Shown piece after piece: positions 46,398 through 55,700 of a stretch of DNA of 64,000 nucleotides. The notes beneath the pieces are model-generated. The model saw only the letters and a program-made list of their open reading frames with translations, was not told the origin of the DNA and did no database searches. The position numbers were made by a program, and so were the translations under genes. The stretch lies in the NCBI RefSeq assembly GCF_016862955.1, contig NZ_BONY01000040.1:26313-90312 (forward strand), read 5' to 3'. The stretch's first letter is position 1. Each line of letters begins with the position of its first letter. This DNA is from Rhizocola hellebori (GTDB taxonomy: Bacteria > Actinomycetota > Actinomycetes > Mycobacteriales > Micromonosporaceae).

Positions 46398-46434
46398 TGC
46401 GCAATATTTATGTAGATATATAAAGTATGCGCCA
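46398..46434. promoter_or_regulatory. AT-rich imperfect inverted repeat
   Basis: The left arm TGCGCAATATTTAT and the complement of the right end, TGGCGCATACTTTATA, form an imperfect inverted repeat in an unusually AT-rich patch. It lies between the LysR remnant and the mau-like cassette. It is a probable promoter/operator of the rightward cassette, perhaps an orphan LysR site. Confidence 0.45.
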
Positions 46435-46467
46435 CGCTATCCACATCGGACGGAAGGTGGCCGGGCC

Positions 46468-47175
46468 ATGGCTGCGGGGAGCCCAACTGTGTCGCACCAG
46501 GCTGTCGACGGTTTCCGGTTCCGGATCAGTGGCCCTTTCGATCTCGGTGAGCCGTTTACCTCCACGGTCGAGATGAGCATCGCCGGGCGCAGGCAGGAGT
46601 TCACCGCCGGGCCTGCCAGCCTCGCTGACGATGTGGCGCGGGCTGTTGGGGTTGAGAAGTTCGACGAGGAGTTCGGCTATCAGGGCGGAGCCCTGCTGAC
46701 CGCGCGGACCACTTCGTACGACCCGCAGATCCGGCTCACCGAGGATAGGCTCATCGCGGCGTGGCGAGGCGAGCACTACTGCGTCGTCACTCAGCTCTAC
46801 CGGGCGTCGACCGCCGATCTGCTCGCGGTGCTGCGCACGTTGCGGATCCAGGAGCATGCCGACGGGCTGGCCATCCGCCCGGACCCCGGTGCCGGCAGCG
46901 CTTTCGCGGGCCCGGCCACCCTGGTCAAGCAGGTGCCCGGGCTCGGCCTGCTGGAACTGGCCCCGCTGACGCCGCAGCACTCCGCGCAGTTACCGTCCCG
47001 GCGCGGCATGATGACCTCGGCCGGGGAACTGTTCCGCGACACGCTCTCCGACGGCAGCGACTATTTCGTGCTCGTCACCGCCGACACGTGGCTCACCGTG
47101 ATGCCGCTGGGCGACACGGCGCTCGAGCAGCTGCCCACCCTGGTGGGGCAGCTCAGCGTGCAGAAGACCGGCTGA
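46468..47175 (+). CDS. Hypothetical protein opening the mau-like cassette, 235 aa
   Basis: ATG at 46468 (MAAGSPTVSHQAVDGF) is preferred over the open frame to 46372, which runs back through the AT-rich promoter patch. The protein is soluble and alpha/beta, with no signal, few Cys and no recognised motif. It precedes the MauE-like gene by 7 nt, so it probably takes part in the same pathway. Confidence 0.75.
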   Translation: MAAGSPTVSHQAVDGFRFRISGPFDLGEPFTSTVEMSIAGRRQEFTAGPASLADDVARAVGVEKFDEEFGYQGGALLTARTTSYDPQIRLTEDRLIAAWRGEHYCVVTQLYRASTADLLAVLRTLRIQEHADGLAIRPDPGAGSAFAGPATLVKQVPGLGLLELAPLTPQHSAQLPSRRGMMTSAGELFRDTLSDGSDYFVLVTADTWLTVMPLGDTALEQLPTLVGQLSVQKTG

Positions 47176-47182
47176 GGTCGAG

Positions 47183-47746
47183 GTGTTGGCCCTGCTCGCC
47201 GGCGTCGCGGCGTACACCGTGCTGTTCACCATGCTGCTGGCGTGCGCCGAGCACCTGGCCGAGCCGTCGGCGCTGTCCCGGGCGCTGGCCGCCCATCGGG
47301 TGATCCCGGCAACCCGAGCGGTCGCCGCAGCGGTGATCGCAAGCGAGGGCCTGCTCGGTGTGGCCGGGGTGGTGGCCCTGCTGCGCGACGGCGGACGTCC
47401 GCTGACCGCGGCCCTGGCCGGAAGCGGCGCGCTGCTGGTCCTCTATGTCGGCTATGGACTGCGGCTGCGGTTCCTCGGCCGGTCCGGTCCGTGCGGGTGC
47501 TCACGTCTGGAGCTGCCGATGACCGGATGGGTGGTGGCCCGTGCCGCGATCCTGGCCGGCCTGGCGCTGCTCGCGCTGGCGTGGGCCGATTCGATCGTCC
47601 CGCTGACCCGTCCCGGCGCCCAGCTCGCGATCGTGCTGATCGCGGCGGCCACCTTCACGCTTCTGCTGTGGCATCTGCCCGCCGCCATGCATGAGCATCA
47701 CCGCCGAGGAGGGCTGCCCGGATGGGTTTCCAGACCAGCGCGCTGA
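47183..47746 (+). CDS. MauE-like membrane protein
   Basis: The 187-residue protein has four to five transmembrane helices and the loop RFLGRSGPCGCSRLEL with two Cys. This fits MauE/DoxX-type redox membrane proteins that help disulfide formation in the methylamine dehydrogenase small subunit. The GTG start has GAGG at 5 nt. The 3' end overlaps the thioredoxin-like gene by 25 bp. Confidence 0.82.
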   Translation: MLALLAGVAAYTVLFTMLLACAEHLAEPSALSRALAAHRVIPATRAVAAAVIASEGLLGVAGVVALLRDGGRPLTAALAGSGALLVLYVGYGLRLRFLGRSGPCGCSRLELPMTGWVVARAAILAGLALLALAWADSIVPLTRPGAQLAIVLIAAATFTLLLWHLPAAMHEHHRRGGLPGWVSRPAR

Positions 47747-48222
47747 TCCTGAGCTGGGTCGCCATTTTGTTGCTGGCGCTAGTGGTGTCCGGCCTGGTGC
47801 GACAGGTGCACCAGCTGTCCAGCACGGCGGTGCGCCGCCCCGAGCCGGTCGGGCTGCCGCTGGGCGCGCCCGCCCCAGCGTTCAGCACGTTGGCACCGCA
47901 ATCCCCGGCAACCCTGGTGCTCCTGTTTCTCCAGCCGGGCTGTGGCACGTGCGCCGAGTTGCTCGACGAGGCCGGCCGCCACGACCGGGAGGCGCTGGAG
48001 TTTCGGGCTCTCTACCGCGGCCAGGTTCCGCCGGAGGCCGCCGATCTGCCGCTCACCACATTGGGCGACCAGGCGGATCTGTTCGAACGCTACGACGCGA
48101 TCGCCACGCCGTTCGGGGTGGTCGTCGACCAGGGCGGGCGGGTGCTGCGCTCGGAACCGGTCGGCTCACGCGCGGCACTACGCCATCTGCTCCAGCACAT
48201 CGACCGGGGAGAGACATCGTGA
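47722..48222 (+). CDS. MauD/TlpA-like membrane-anchored thioredoxin
   Basis: One N-terminal membrane anchor (about residues 7-26) is followed by an external thioredoxin-fold domain with LFLQPGCGTCAELL (active site CGTC, about residue 74) and the cis-Pro region ATPFGVVVD. MauD has this layout. GAGGAGGG lies 8 nt before the ATG. The stop overlaps the next gene as GTGA. Confidence 0.87.
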   Translation: MGFQTSALILSWVAILLLALVVSGLVRQVHQLSSTAVRRPEPVGLPLGAPAPAFSTLAPQSPATLVLLFLQPGCGTCAELLDEAGRHDREALEFRALYRGQVPPEAADLPLTTLGDQADLFERYDAIATPFGVVVDQGGRVLRSEPVGSRAALRHLLQHIDRGETS

Positions 48223-49133
48223 CCAGTCTCGACAGCGTGCCTATGCTTCGTGGGACAGACCGTCGACGCATGCGTGGCGGCATCGGATTGCCGTTGAGTC
48301 AATGGGTACCGTCGCGGCGTACCCTGCTGCAGGCCGGGACCGCATTGGGCATGGCCGCCCTGAGCGTGTTCCCCGCCGCGCGAAAGGCCTACGCCGACGG
48401 CTACACCATTCTCGGCAGCTGCCCGTCATACGCCGACGACCACAACTGCTCCCCGGGCTGTGGCCCGAGCACGATATTCGCCGATGCGTGCACCACCAGC
48501 GGGACGAACATCGGCTTCCACAAGAACGACGGAATCACCTGGACGTTGCGCCCAAACCAGTGCTACGCAAGCACTTACGACGGCTGGCTGTGGCAGTACC
48601 AGGGCGCGTGCGGCGCCTGCGCCTGTTCGGTGCAGCGGCGCTGCCACGACGGGTATCGCAAGGTCGGCTCCAGCTGGGTCAAGTCGATCTGCCGCTGGAA
48701 CACGCAATGCGAATGCCTCACCGCGGTCAGCTGGCCGGCCACCCGCCGCGGCAACACCGGTCCCAACGTCTACACCGTGCAGCATCTGCTGACAGCCAAG
48801 GGCTTTGCCACCACCATCGACGGAGTCTTCGGAGCCGGTACCGAAACCAGCGTGAGCCAGTTCCAGACGGCCAACGGCATCACCGCCACCGGGGTGGTCG
48901 ACGCGCAGACCTGGCCGACCCTGGTGGTTCTGGTCCGCATGCCGGACAACGGGCAGGCGGTCCGCGGCGCGCAGCGCCAGCTCAACAAGTACGCGTACGG
49001 GCTGACCGTCGACGGCGCCTTCGGCGCGCTCACCGACGCAGCGGTGCGCGACTTCCAGCGGCAGAACGGGCTGACCGTCGACGGGGTGATCGGCCAGAAC
49101 ACCTGGCGGACCCTCACCGGCGGGGCCGTGTGA
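48219..49133 (+). CDS. Tat-exported 12-Cys MauA-like domain with two peptidoglycan-binding repeats
   Basis: GTG at 48219 is coupled to the previous stop. The twin-arginine signal SRRTLLQAGTALG (R33, R34) ends KAYA about residue 59. Residues about 60-170 hold exactly 12 Cys and several Trp. The stretch CYASTYDG resembles CYNPTDG of the methylamine dehydrogenase light chain, which also has 12 Cys, a Tat-like leader and needs MauE and MauD. Two PG-binding-1 repeats follow (about 178-235 and 244-300, each with TIDGVFG- or TVDGAFG-like cores). No gene for a MauB large subunit or MauG lies nearby. Function is unknown. Confidence 0.85.
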   Translation: MTSLDSVPMLRGTDRRRMRGGIGLPLSQWVPSRRTLLQAGTALGMAALSVFPAARKAYADGYTILGSCPSYADDHNCSPGCGPSTIFADACTTSGTNIGFHKNDGITWTLRPNQCYASTYDGWLWQYQGACGACACSVQRRCHDGYRKVGSSWVKSICRWNTQCECLTAVSWPATRRGNTGPNVYTVQHLLTAKGFATTIDGVFGAGTETSVSQFQTANGITATGVVDAQTWPTLVVLVRMPDNGQAVRGAQRQLNKYAYGLTVDGAFGALTDAAVRDFQRQNGLTVDGVIGQNTWRTLTGGAV

Positions 49134-49270
49134 GCAGGCTGGCGACCCACCCCCTCATACCCGCCGCACTGCTCAGCGCCGCAGCGCTTGCCTTGGCCGC
49201 CCAAGGCCACGCGCTCACCTGGGCGGTCCTCGGCGGGCTGGCCGGCTACACCCTGTCCGGCTCGGTTTGA
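49130..49270 (+). CDS. 46-aa hydrophobic peptide
   Basis: GTG at 49130 overlaps the previous stop as GTGA and opens 46 codons: SRLATHPLIPAALLSAAA, then a second hydrophobic stretch TWAVLGGLAGYTLSG. It is predicted to be a small membrane protein. The overlap and spacing match the rest of the cassette, which supports a real gene despite its size. Confidence 0.55.
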   Translation: MSRLATHPLIPAALLSAAALALAAQGHALTWAVLGGLAGYTLSGSV

Positions 49271-49333
49271 ACGCGTAACAGCGCGGATGTGCTGGCCTCG
49301 CCCGGGTGGCGGGAAGGGGAACGACAGAGGTCC

Positions 49334-49855
49334 GTGCTGACCCTGTTTGTGGTGGGACTGCTCGCCGGTGGCCTGCTCAGCGGGCTGGCCCTGGGGCTGC
49401 TGTCCGGATTGGCGCAGCCGCTGCCCGCGGCCGGGCGCTACCCGATGATCGTTGCGTTGGCATTGCTGGGATTGCTGCGCGACACCGGGATGGTGCGCCT
49501 CCCGGTCCCGCAGAACGCGCGTCAGGTGCCGCAGGAAGTGTTGCGGCGCAACCTGCTGCGCGGCGCGCTGCAGTTCGGCTTCGAGCTGGGCACCGGCGTA
49601 CGCACTTACGTGTCGGCAAGCGCGCCGTATGTGCTTGCCCTGGCTGTGTTTCTGGGCGGCCAGCCGCTGTGGGTGGCGGCGCTGACCGGGGTGGGGTTCG
49701 GCGCTGGGCGGGCGGTCACCCCGCTGATCCGCCTCGCTTCGGGCACGGTTGAGGGCTGGGACGCCGACCTTCGTACCTGGCTGCGGGTCATCGCCGCGTC
49801 CGCGTGCACGGTTGCGGCGGTCAGTTTCGCCACCCTGCTCCTGCCGCGGTTGTAG
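49334..49855 (+). CDS. Membrane protein closing the mau-like cassette
   Basis: The 173-residue protein has about four transmembrane segments (LFVVGLLAGGLLSGLALGL, MIVALALLGLL, YVLALAVFLGG, VIAASACTVAAVSFA) and a central amphipathic region. GTG at 49334 follows AGAGG; GTG at 49289 would add 15 charged residues. No family is assigned. It converges on the TIR-WD40 gene. Confidence 0.72.
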   Translation: MLTLFVVGLLAGGLLSGLALGLLSGLAQPLPAAGRYPMIVALALLGLLRDTGMVRLPVPQNARQVPQEVLRRNLLRGALQFGFELGTGVRTYVSASAPYVLALAVFLGGQPLWVAALTGVGFGAGRAVTPLIRLASGTVEGWDADLRTWLRVIAASACTVAAVSFATLLLPRL

Positions 49856-49900
49856 TCAGCCGCAGGGCCTTCGCTCCAGCCGCCGACGGCGCGCGAGCTG

Positions 49901-52699
49901 TCAGCCGCAGGGGGCCCGGTAGGCGATGTCGGGGAGATAGGCCGCCCACTCGGCCGGGGTCAGCGGCGTGATGGTGACCTCGCAGATCCAGGCCGCCACC
50001 TGTTGCGCGTCCAGCGACCACAGCATGAGCGTCGCATCATCGGCGCCGCTGACCACGAAGTCGCCTCCCTGCGCGATGGCGACCGCCTCGACGCTGCTGC
50101 GGTGGCCGGCCAGCCGGGCGATCAGGTTCGGCCGGTTCGGGCGGGAGCTGTCCCACACCGCGACCGTGCCGTCGTAACCGGCGGTGGCCAGCTTGCGCCC
50201 GTCGCCGGAAAACGCTATGCCGGCAACGGATTTGCCGTGGGTCAGCGGGGCAGCCATGGGCTGCGCCCAGACGACCGACTTGGGGGTGATCCGCTCGCCC
50301 AGCGCGGCCATGTCCCACAGCAGCGCCGAACCGTCATCCGCACCCGAGGCGAGCACGGAACCGTTGGCGGAGAAGGCCAAGGCCCTCACCCCGAAGAGGT
50401 GGCCACGCAGATCGGCGATGTGGCGCAGGGCGCGCGGATTCGCCACGCTCCACAGGTGGATGTGCGGATCGCTGAACCGTCCCACGGCGAGCATGGTCCC
50501 CTCGGCATCCAGGGCCAGCGCCTCCACCGCCTCGACGGTGTGGCCGCCGACGATGTGGGTGGGCGCGTTGAATTCGGTCAGCAGCACCGGGTCGCATGGA
50601 TTCTTCAGATCATAGAGGCGCACGCGCGGGTCGTTGCCGCCGACCGCGAGCAGCGTGCCACTGATCGCGATGGCGCGTAAGGGCGCCCAGCTGTCGGCGA
50701 TCCGATGACACAGCGTGGGCTGGCCCGAGCCCAGCCGCCAGATCCCAACCGTGTGGTCATAGCTGGCCGTCAGCAGGTGGGTTTCCTTGGGCGTGAACGC
50801 GATTGCGGCGATGCTGTCGTCGTGGGCCCGCCAGGTCGGTTGCCACGTCCCGAACCGGTCCCGGTGCACGTTTCTCAGGTATACCTGGCCGTCGGCGGTC
50901 GCGGCCGCCACGGTCCCATTCTGTCCAATCGCGACGGTGAAGATGTTGCCGATCGTGCCCGGATGCACGGAGGAGGCGTGACGCCAGACCCGTACGATGT
51001 GGTCGCGGGCCCCGGTGACGATCAACCCGGTGGCGGTGACGGCGAGGGCGTCGATGCCGTAGGCGTTGGGCTGGTCGACCGTGGTGGTTCCGGTCTGCGT
51101 GTCCCAGACCCGCAGCCGCCCTTCGAATCCGCCGGCGGCCAGGCTGCGGCCGTGAAACGCGAGGCTGGTCACGTCGCGATGGTCCGAGGCGAGCACGTGA
51201 TGCTCAGCGGGCACGGGAGAGCGCGGGTCGGCCAGGCTCCACAGCCGGATCTGGCCGCCTGCGCCGCCTGTCGCCAGAAGGTACCCGTCAAAAGAAACCG
51301 CCAAAGCGCCGACGTCGGCGGAATCGGTCGGCACGGCGGGAAGCGCGCGCGGATGGGCGTGGTCGGTCAGATCGAACACCCGCAGATCGGGCCCGAATCC
51401 GGCGACGTAGAGAACATCGCTGCCGGCGCCGAAGGCGACCTGGGTGGCCGATGCCGTCGCCACCACTGTCTGGCCGCTCAGCGTTGCCGCCTCAACCCTC
51501 CACAGCCAGGTCCGGTCAAGGCCCGCACCGGCCAGCCATCGGCCATCGGCGCTGGCGGCCAGCGACCGGATCTCGTCGCGCTGAACGTCCACACTGGACA
51601 TATGCCGGGGTGTGGCGGGATTCGCCAGATTCCACAGCGTCACCGACCCCACCCATCCCGCCTCGGCAAGAATTCTGGTGCCGGGAATGAATGCCAGCGC
51701 CGCAGAGCCGGTGGCCGGCTGCGGGCCACGGTCGGTGCGCAGCACCACCGGCACCCGATCGAGGGGACTGAGCCGCCACAACATAATGGTGCCAGCGGTA
51801 TCGGCGCTGACCGCCAGAGCACCGTCGTCGCTGGTGGCGATCTTTCCCACCGGCGCGCGATGGCCCAGCAACCTGCCCGCGTGACCGCGGCTGCGGGCGC
51901 TGAGCAACGCGCTGCGGGTGACCGCGGTGTCGGCCGTGCGGTAGGCGGCCACGGCCAGTTGCATGGCCACCGCCGGATCGCTGTCGAGAAGGGCGGCCGA
52001 CTGGTCGGCCAGCCGGCCCGCGGTGGCGATGGCCGCCTGACTGTCCGCACGCCGCCACTGGACGGTGGCAGTCACCGCCAGCAGCGCGAAAATGGCGACG
52101 ATGACCTGCACCAGCCGCACGGTTCGCTGATGCTCGCGGATGTCCTGGCCGACGATGTCGTCTTTGGACTTGCGATGTACCGCGGCCGCCAGCTCTGCGA
52201 TCTTGTCTTTGAAATGAGGCACCCGCAAGGAAAGGTGTTCCTCGTGGCGCGCGGCGCGCAGATCCACCCAGCGGGGCTCCTCCGCGAACGCCCGTAACAG
52301 TTCCGGCGGAAGGCAAGTGGTGCGGTCGGGGTCGAAGCCGCCGGTTGCCGGATCCCAGCGCAGCTCGCCATCGGTGACCGCGATCAGCAGGGTGCCGACG
52401 GGACGATGGTGCAGCCAATGGGAGACTTCGCGCCTCACCCACTCCGACTGCGCTGCCTCCGGCGAAGCCAGCAGAACGAAAAACTCGGACTGGTCAAGCG
52501 CCTCGACGATCGAAGACCACAGGCCCGGGTTGGCTGTCAGGCTCGCGTCGTCGCGAAACACCCGAATGGCCCGCCGCTGGTACCAGCGTTTCGTGAGGCG
52601 CTGCAAGGCATGCTGGAGCGCCGGTGCCAGTTTGCCGTCGACAGCTCGGCTGTAGGACACGAACGCGGCATAGGGCACGCGCACGCCAAATCGCGTCAT
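49901..52699 (-). CDS. TIR domain - transmembrane - WD40 protein
   Basis: Residues about 8-150 are a TIR-like domain (AFVSYSRAVDG, IRVFRDDASL, SEFFVLLASPEAAQSEWVRREV). A transmembrane helix lies at about 192-212 (LVQVIVAIFALLAVTATV). Residues about 270-932 are roughly a dozen WD40 repeats, giving two propellers. The order TIR-TM-WD40 occurs in bacterial signalling and some defence proteins. Here no NTPase domain separates the TIR from the repeats. The charged E after SEWVRR could be the catalytic Glu of a NADase-type TIR. It lies 72 bp downstream of the pseudokinase gene, same strand. Confidence 0.88.
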   Translation of the reverse strand: MTRFGVRVPYAAFVSYSRAVDGKLAPALQHALQRLTKRWYQRRAIRVFRDDASLTANPGLWSSIVEALDQSEFFVLLASPEAAQSEWVRREVSHWLHHRPVGTLLIAVTDGELRWDPATGGFDPDRTTCLPPELLRAFAEEPRWVDLRAARHEEHLSLRVPHFKDKIAELAAAVHRKSKDDIVGQDIREHQRTVRLVQVIVAIFALLAVTATVQWRRADSQAAIATAGRLADQSAALLDSDPAVAMQLAVAAYRTADTAVTRSALLSARSRGHAGRLLGHRAPVGKIATSDDGALAVSADTAGTIMLWRLSPLDRVPVVLRTDRGPQPATGSAALAFIPGTRILAEAGWVGSVTLWNLANPATPRHMSSVDVQRDEIRSLAASADGRWLAGAGLDRTWLWRVEAATLSGQTVVATASATQVAFGAGSDVLYVAGFGPDLRVFDLTDHAHPRALPAVPTDSADVGALAVSFDGYLLATGGAGGQIRLWSLADPRSPVPAEHHVLASDHRDVTSLAFHGRSLAAGGFEGRLRVWDTQTGTTTVDQPNAYGIDALAVTATGLIVTGARDHIVRVWRHASSVHPGTIGNIFTVAIGQNGTVAAATADGQVYLRNVHRDRFGTWQPTWRAHDDSIAAIAFTPKETHLLTASYDHTVGIWRLGSGQPTLCHRIADSWAPLRAIAISGTLLAVGGNDPRVRLYDLKNPCDPVLLTEFNAPTHIVGGHTVEAVEALALDAEGTMLAVGRFSDPHIHLWSVANPRALRHIADLRGHLFGVRALAFSANGSVLASGADDGSALLWDMAALGERITPKSVVWAQPMAAPLTHGKSVAGIAFSGDGRKLATAGYDGTVAVWDSSRPNRPNLIARLAGHRSSVEAVAIAQGGDFVVSGADDATLMLWSLDAQQVAAWICEVTITPLTPAEWAAYLPDIAYRAPCG

Positions 52700-52771
52700 C
52701 GCCCTGTCCTCCTGCCGCCCGGGACCATACCGATGGCGACAGGGTAACTAGGCAAATCAAGTGCGATTGGC

Positions 52772-55700
52772 TCAGCAATTCACCTCGACGTCGACTGTGG
52801 ACGAGGTGGCGCTCGAGCCTTCCGGAGGGATGACCACAAAGGACACCACGTAGGGGCCGTTGGGGAAGGTGGCGGGGCTGGTCAGGTCGACCGTGGCCGC
52901 CTCGAAGGCGTCCAGCGTGATCATCGTTTCGGCGACCTTGTCGCCATCGACCATCATCTGCACCTTGTACTGCTGCGACCCCGCGTTGTTGCGGGCCGTC
53001 ACGTGGATGGAGCCGCTGATGCTGGTGGGGGGTCCGCAGCTGTCGGCTTGGGCGGTGGGAGGGGCGATGGAGAAGCCGGGTCGGCAGGCATCGGGCGCGG
53101 TCCAGGTCTTGGTGGAACTGGCAGAGTTCGGCGACGTGCTTGACACCACGGCGGCGGCGTCGCGGGTGACCGGCCCGGTGCCGATGGTGACCACCTGAGA
53201 CGCAGGGCCTGTGCTGGTGAAGGACACCGATTTGGTAGTCGTGACACCGTCGATGACGGCCTGAAGCTCGACGGTGACAGGGCCTGCGGTGACGGCGACG
53301 GTCGCGGTGACGGTCACGGTGCAGACAGGCGCGGAGGCGATGGAGACCGCGGCGGTGATGTCGCTGACCTGTGGCGCGACCGTAGCGGCGGAGACGACCG
53401 CGGCTGTCGAAACGTTGCCCGCCCCGTCGATTGCTTTCACTTGGTACGTATACGTGGTTGCCGGGGTCAGGCCGGGATCGGTATACGTCAGTGCGGCCGG
53501 GCTGGCGACCAGGGCTCCGTTGCGGTAGACGAGGTAGTTCGTCACCCCGGTGTTGTCGGTGGAGGCGAGCCAGGCCAGGCTGATCGTGGTGGTTGTCGCG
53601 CCGGTGACGTGCGCCAATCCGGGCGCGCTGGGTGCGGCCGTGTCGGGAGCGGTGAGGGTCGTGCCGCTCACCGGCCCGGTCGGGCTGGAGATGTTCCCGG
53701 TGGCGTCGATCGCGACCACCACATAGCTGTGCGATGTGCCAGGGGCCAGGCCGGAGTCGGTGTAGCTCAGAGCCGCCACCGTCCCGACCGCGGTGCCGTC
53801 ACGCCGCACCTCATAGCGGGCCACGCCGACGTCGTCGGTCGCGGCGTTCCATCCCAGGACGATCGAGTTCGTGGAGCGACCGGTGACGCGCAGGTTGCCC
53901 GGCGCGGAAGGCTTGGTGGTGTCAGGATTTTTCAGAGTGGTCGCGGTGACCGCCGTGCTGGCGACCGAGATGTTTCCGGCGGCATCGGCGGCGGTCACGG
54001 TGTAGGTGTGGGTCGTGTTGACGGCCAGCCCTTTGTCTGTGTAGTCGGGCGTGACGCTGGTGCCGACCTGAGCGCCGTCGCGCTGGATGCGGTACTCCTT
54101 CACACCGACGTCGTCGATTCCGGCGTCCCAGATCAGGGTGACCGTGTCGACGCTGCGGCCGGAGACGGTGACGTTTACCGGCTGTTGCGGTGGCGTGGTG
54201 TCAGGCTTCGCGGCTGCGGGCGAGGAGGCCGTGGGCTGGGGTCGCGCGGCCGGCGTGGCGGGCGAGCGCAGGAAAGCGAAAGCAGCGGTGCTGACGGCCA
54301 ACGTCGCGACGGTGACAGCGGCCACGATGATCAGGCGGCGGCGCTTCGATGGCGGCGCGGCATGCTCAGATGCGGGCTTCGCATGGCGGCCGGGTGGGGG
54401 CTCCGCCGGGCCCTCGATGGGACCTTGGGCCGCGACCGGTGACGGGGTGGCCGCAGGAGCTGGAACCGTTGGCACCACAGCCAAGGCGAGCCACGGCGAG
54501 GCAGCGGCTGATTCGGGGCTGGGCGTGGTCGCGCCGTTACCCGCAACGGATGACGCAGAGTCCGGCCGTGCCGCGACAAAGCCCGGCGGAACCGAAGCCG
54601 AGCCAGGGGCTGAAGCCTGACCAGCGGCTGAAGCCTGACCAGGGGCTGAAGCCTGACCAGGGGCTGAAGCCAAGCCAGGAGCTGACCGCGCTGGCGTGGT
54701 AGGCGGCGGCGCGACGCGGCCCGGCAGGAACGGCGCTGCGATCGGGGCCGGCGGCGGCGCGACGTCACCGGCCAAGGGTGACGCGGCGGCCTGGCCGGGC
54801 GAGGCGGCCTGGGCGGGCGAGGCGGCCTGGCCGGGCGAGGCGGCCTGGCCGGGCGCGGGGCTGACTGGAACAGCAGCGGTGGCCCGGATAACCGGAGCTG
54901 TGCCGGAGGCGCGCGGAAATGCAGTGGGGGTCGCACCCGCAGGCGGTATGCCCGGAGCCGGCAGCGCCGGGGCCGGTATGCCTTGAGCCGGAGAGCCCGG
55001 GGCGGGTATGCCTTGAGCCGGAGAGCCCGGGGCGGGTATGCCTTGAGCCGGAATGCCGTGGGCCGGTGGCGCTGCGCCGGGTATGCCTTGGGCCGGTATG
55101 CCTTGGGCCGGAATGCTGTGGGCCGGTATGCCTTGGGCAGGTATGCGTTGGGCCAGTGGTGCCGGGGCCGCGAGGGGCGGCGGGGTGGGCTGGGCCGGCG
55201 GTGGGGCGGGGGCCGGTGGTGAGACCGGCATGGCCGACGGTGCGGCTTGCTGGGCGCGGGCGACAGCCGGGACATCGGCGATGTCTGACCATTGGGACTT
55301 TCTGCGCTGCTCGGCGTAGGTAGCCAGAGCTGCGGTCAGCTGCTCGCGGGCCTGGGCCAGGGTGGGTCGCCGGCTCGGGTCGGCCAGCAGACCTTCGACC
55401 ATGTCAGTGATCAGCCCCGCATTGCGCGGCGGGTCGGGATCGGCCGGATAAGGGGTGTGTCCTTCGACCGCGAAATAGATCACCGCGCCCAGGCCGAGCA
55501 GATCGGCTTCGGGCGGCGACGGGGTAAGGGAGAAGTCGGTGAGCATGGGCGCACCGAACTCCGGGATGAGCACGTTGGAGGGCTTGATCGCGCCGTGCGA
55601 GACGCCCTCGGCGTGCGAGGTTTCCAGCGCCTCGAGCAGCTGGAGGCCGAGCCGTGCGGCGCGGGCCGGGTCCCACCTGCCGCCTGCGGCGATCTCGGCG

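Noticed and set aside
46468..49855. Complete methylamine dehydrogenase operon
   Set aside because: No gene for the large subunit, MauG, MauF or amicyanin is present, and the 12-Cys protein carries peptidoglycan-binding repeats.
49856..49912. Direct repeat TCAGCCGCAGGG near the end of the TIR-WD40 gene
   Set aside because: Two 12-bp copies 45 bp apart at a convergent junction are probably a small local duplication of the stop region; no att-like partner or integrase is present.
50705..52297. Plus-strand open frame of 530 codons
   Set aside because: It is antisense to the WD40 repeats; its periodic look comes from those repeats.
54600..55150. Short tandem repeats that could suggest a CRISPR array
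   Set aside because: They are in-frame codon repeats encoding IPAQG- and PGQAS-type units of the pseudokinase linker, with no spacer structure.
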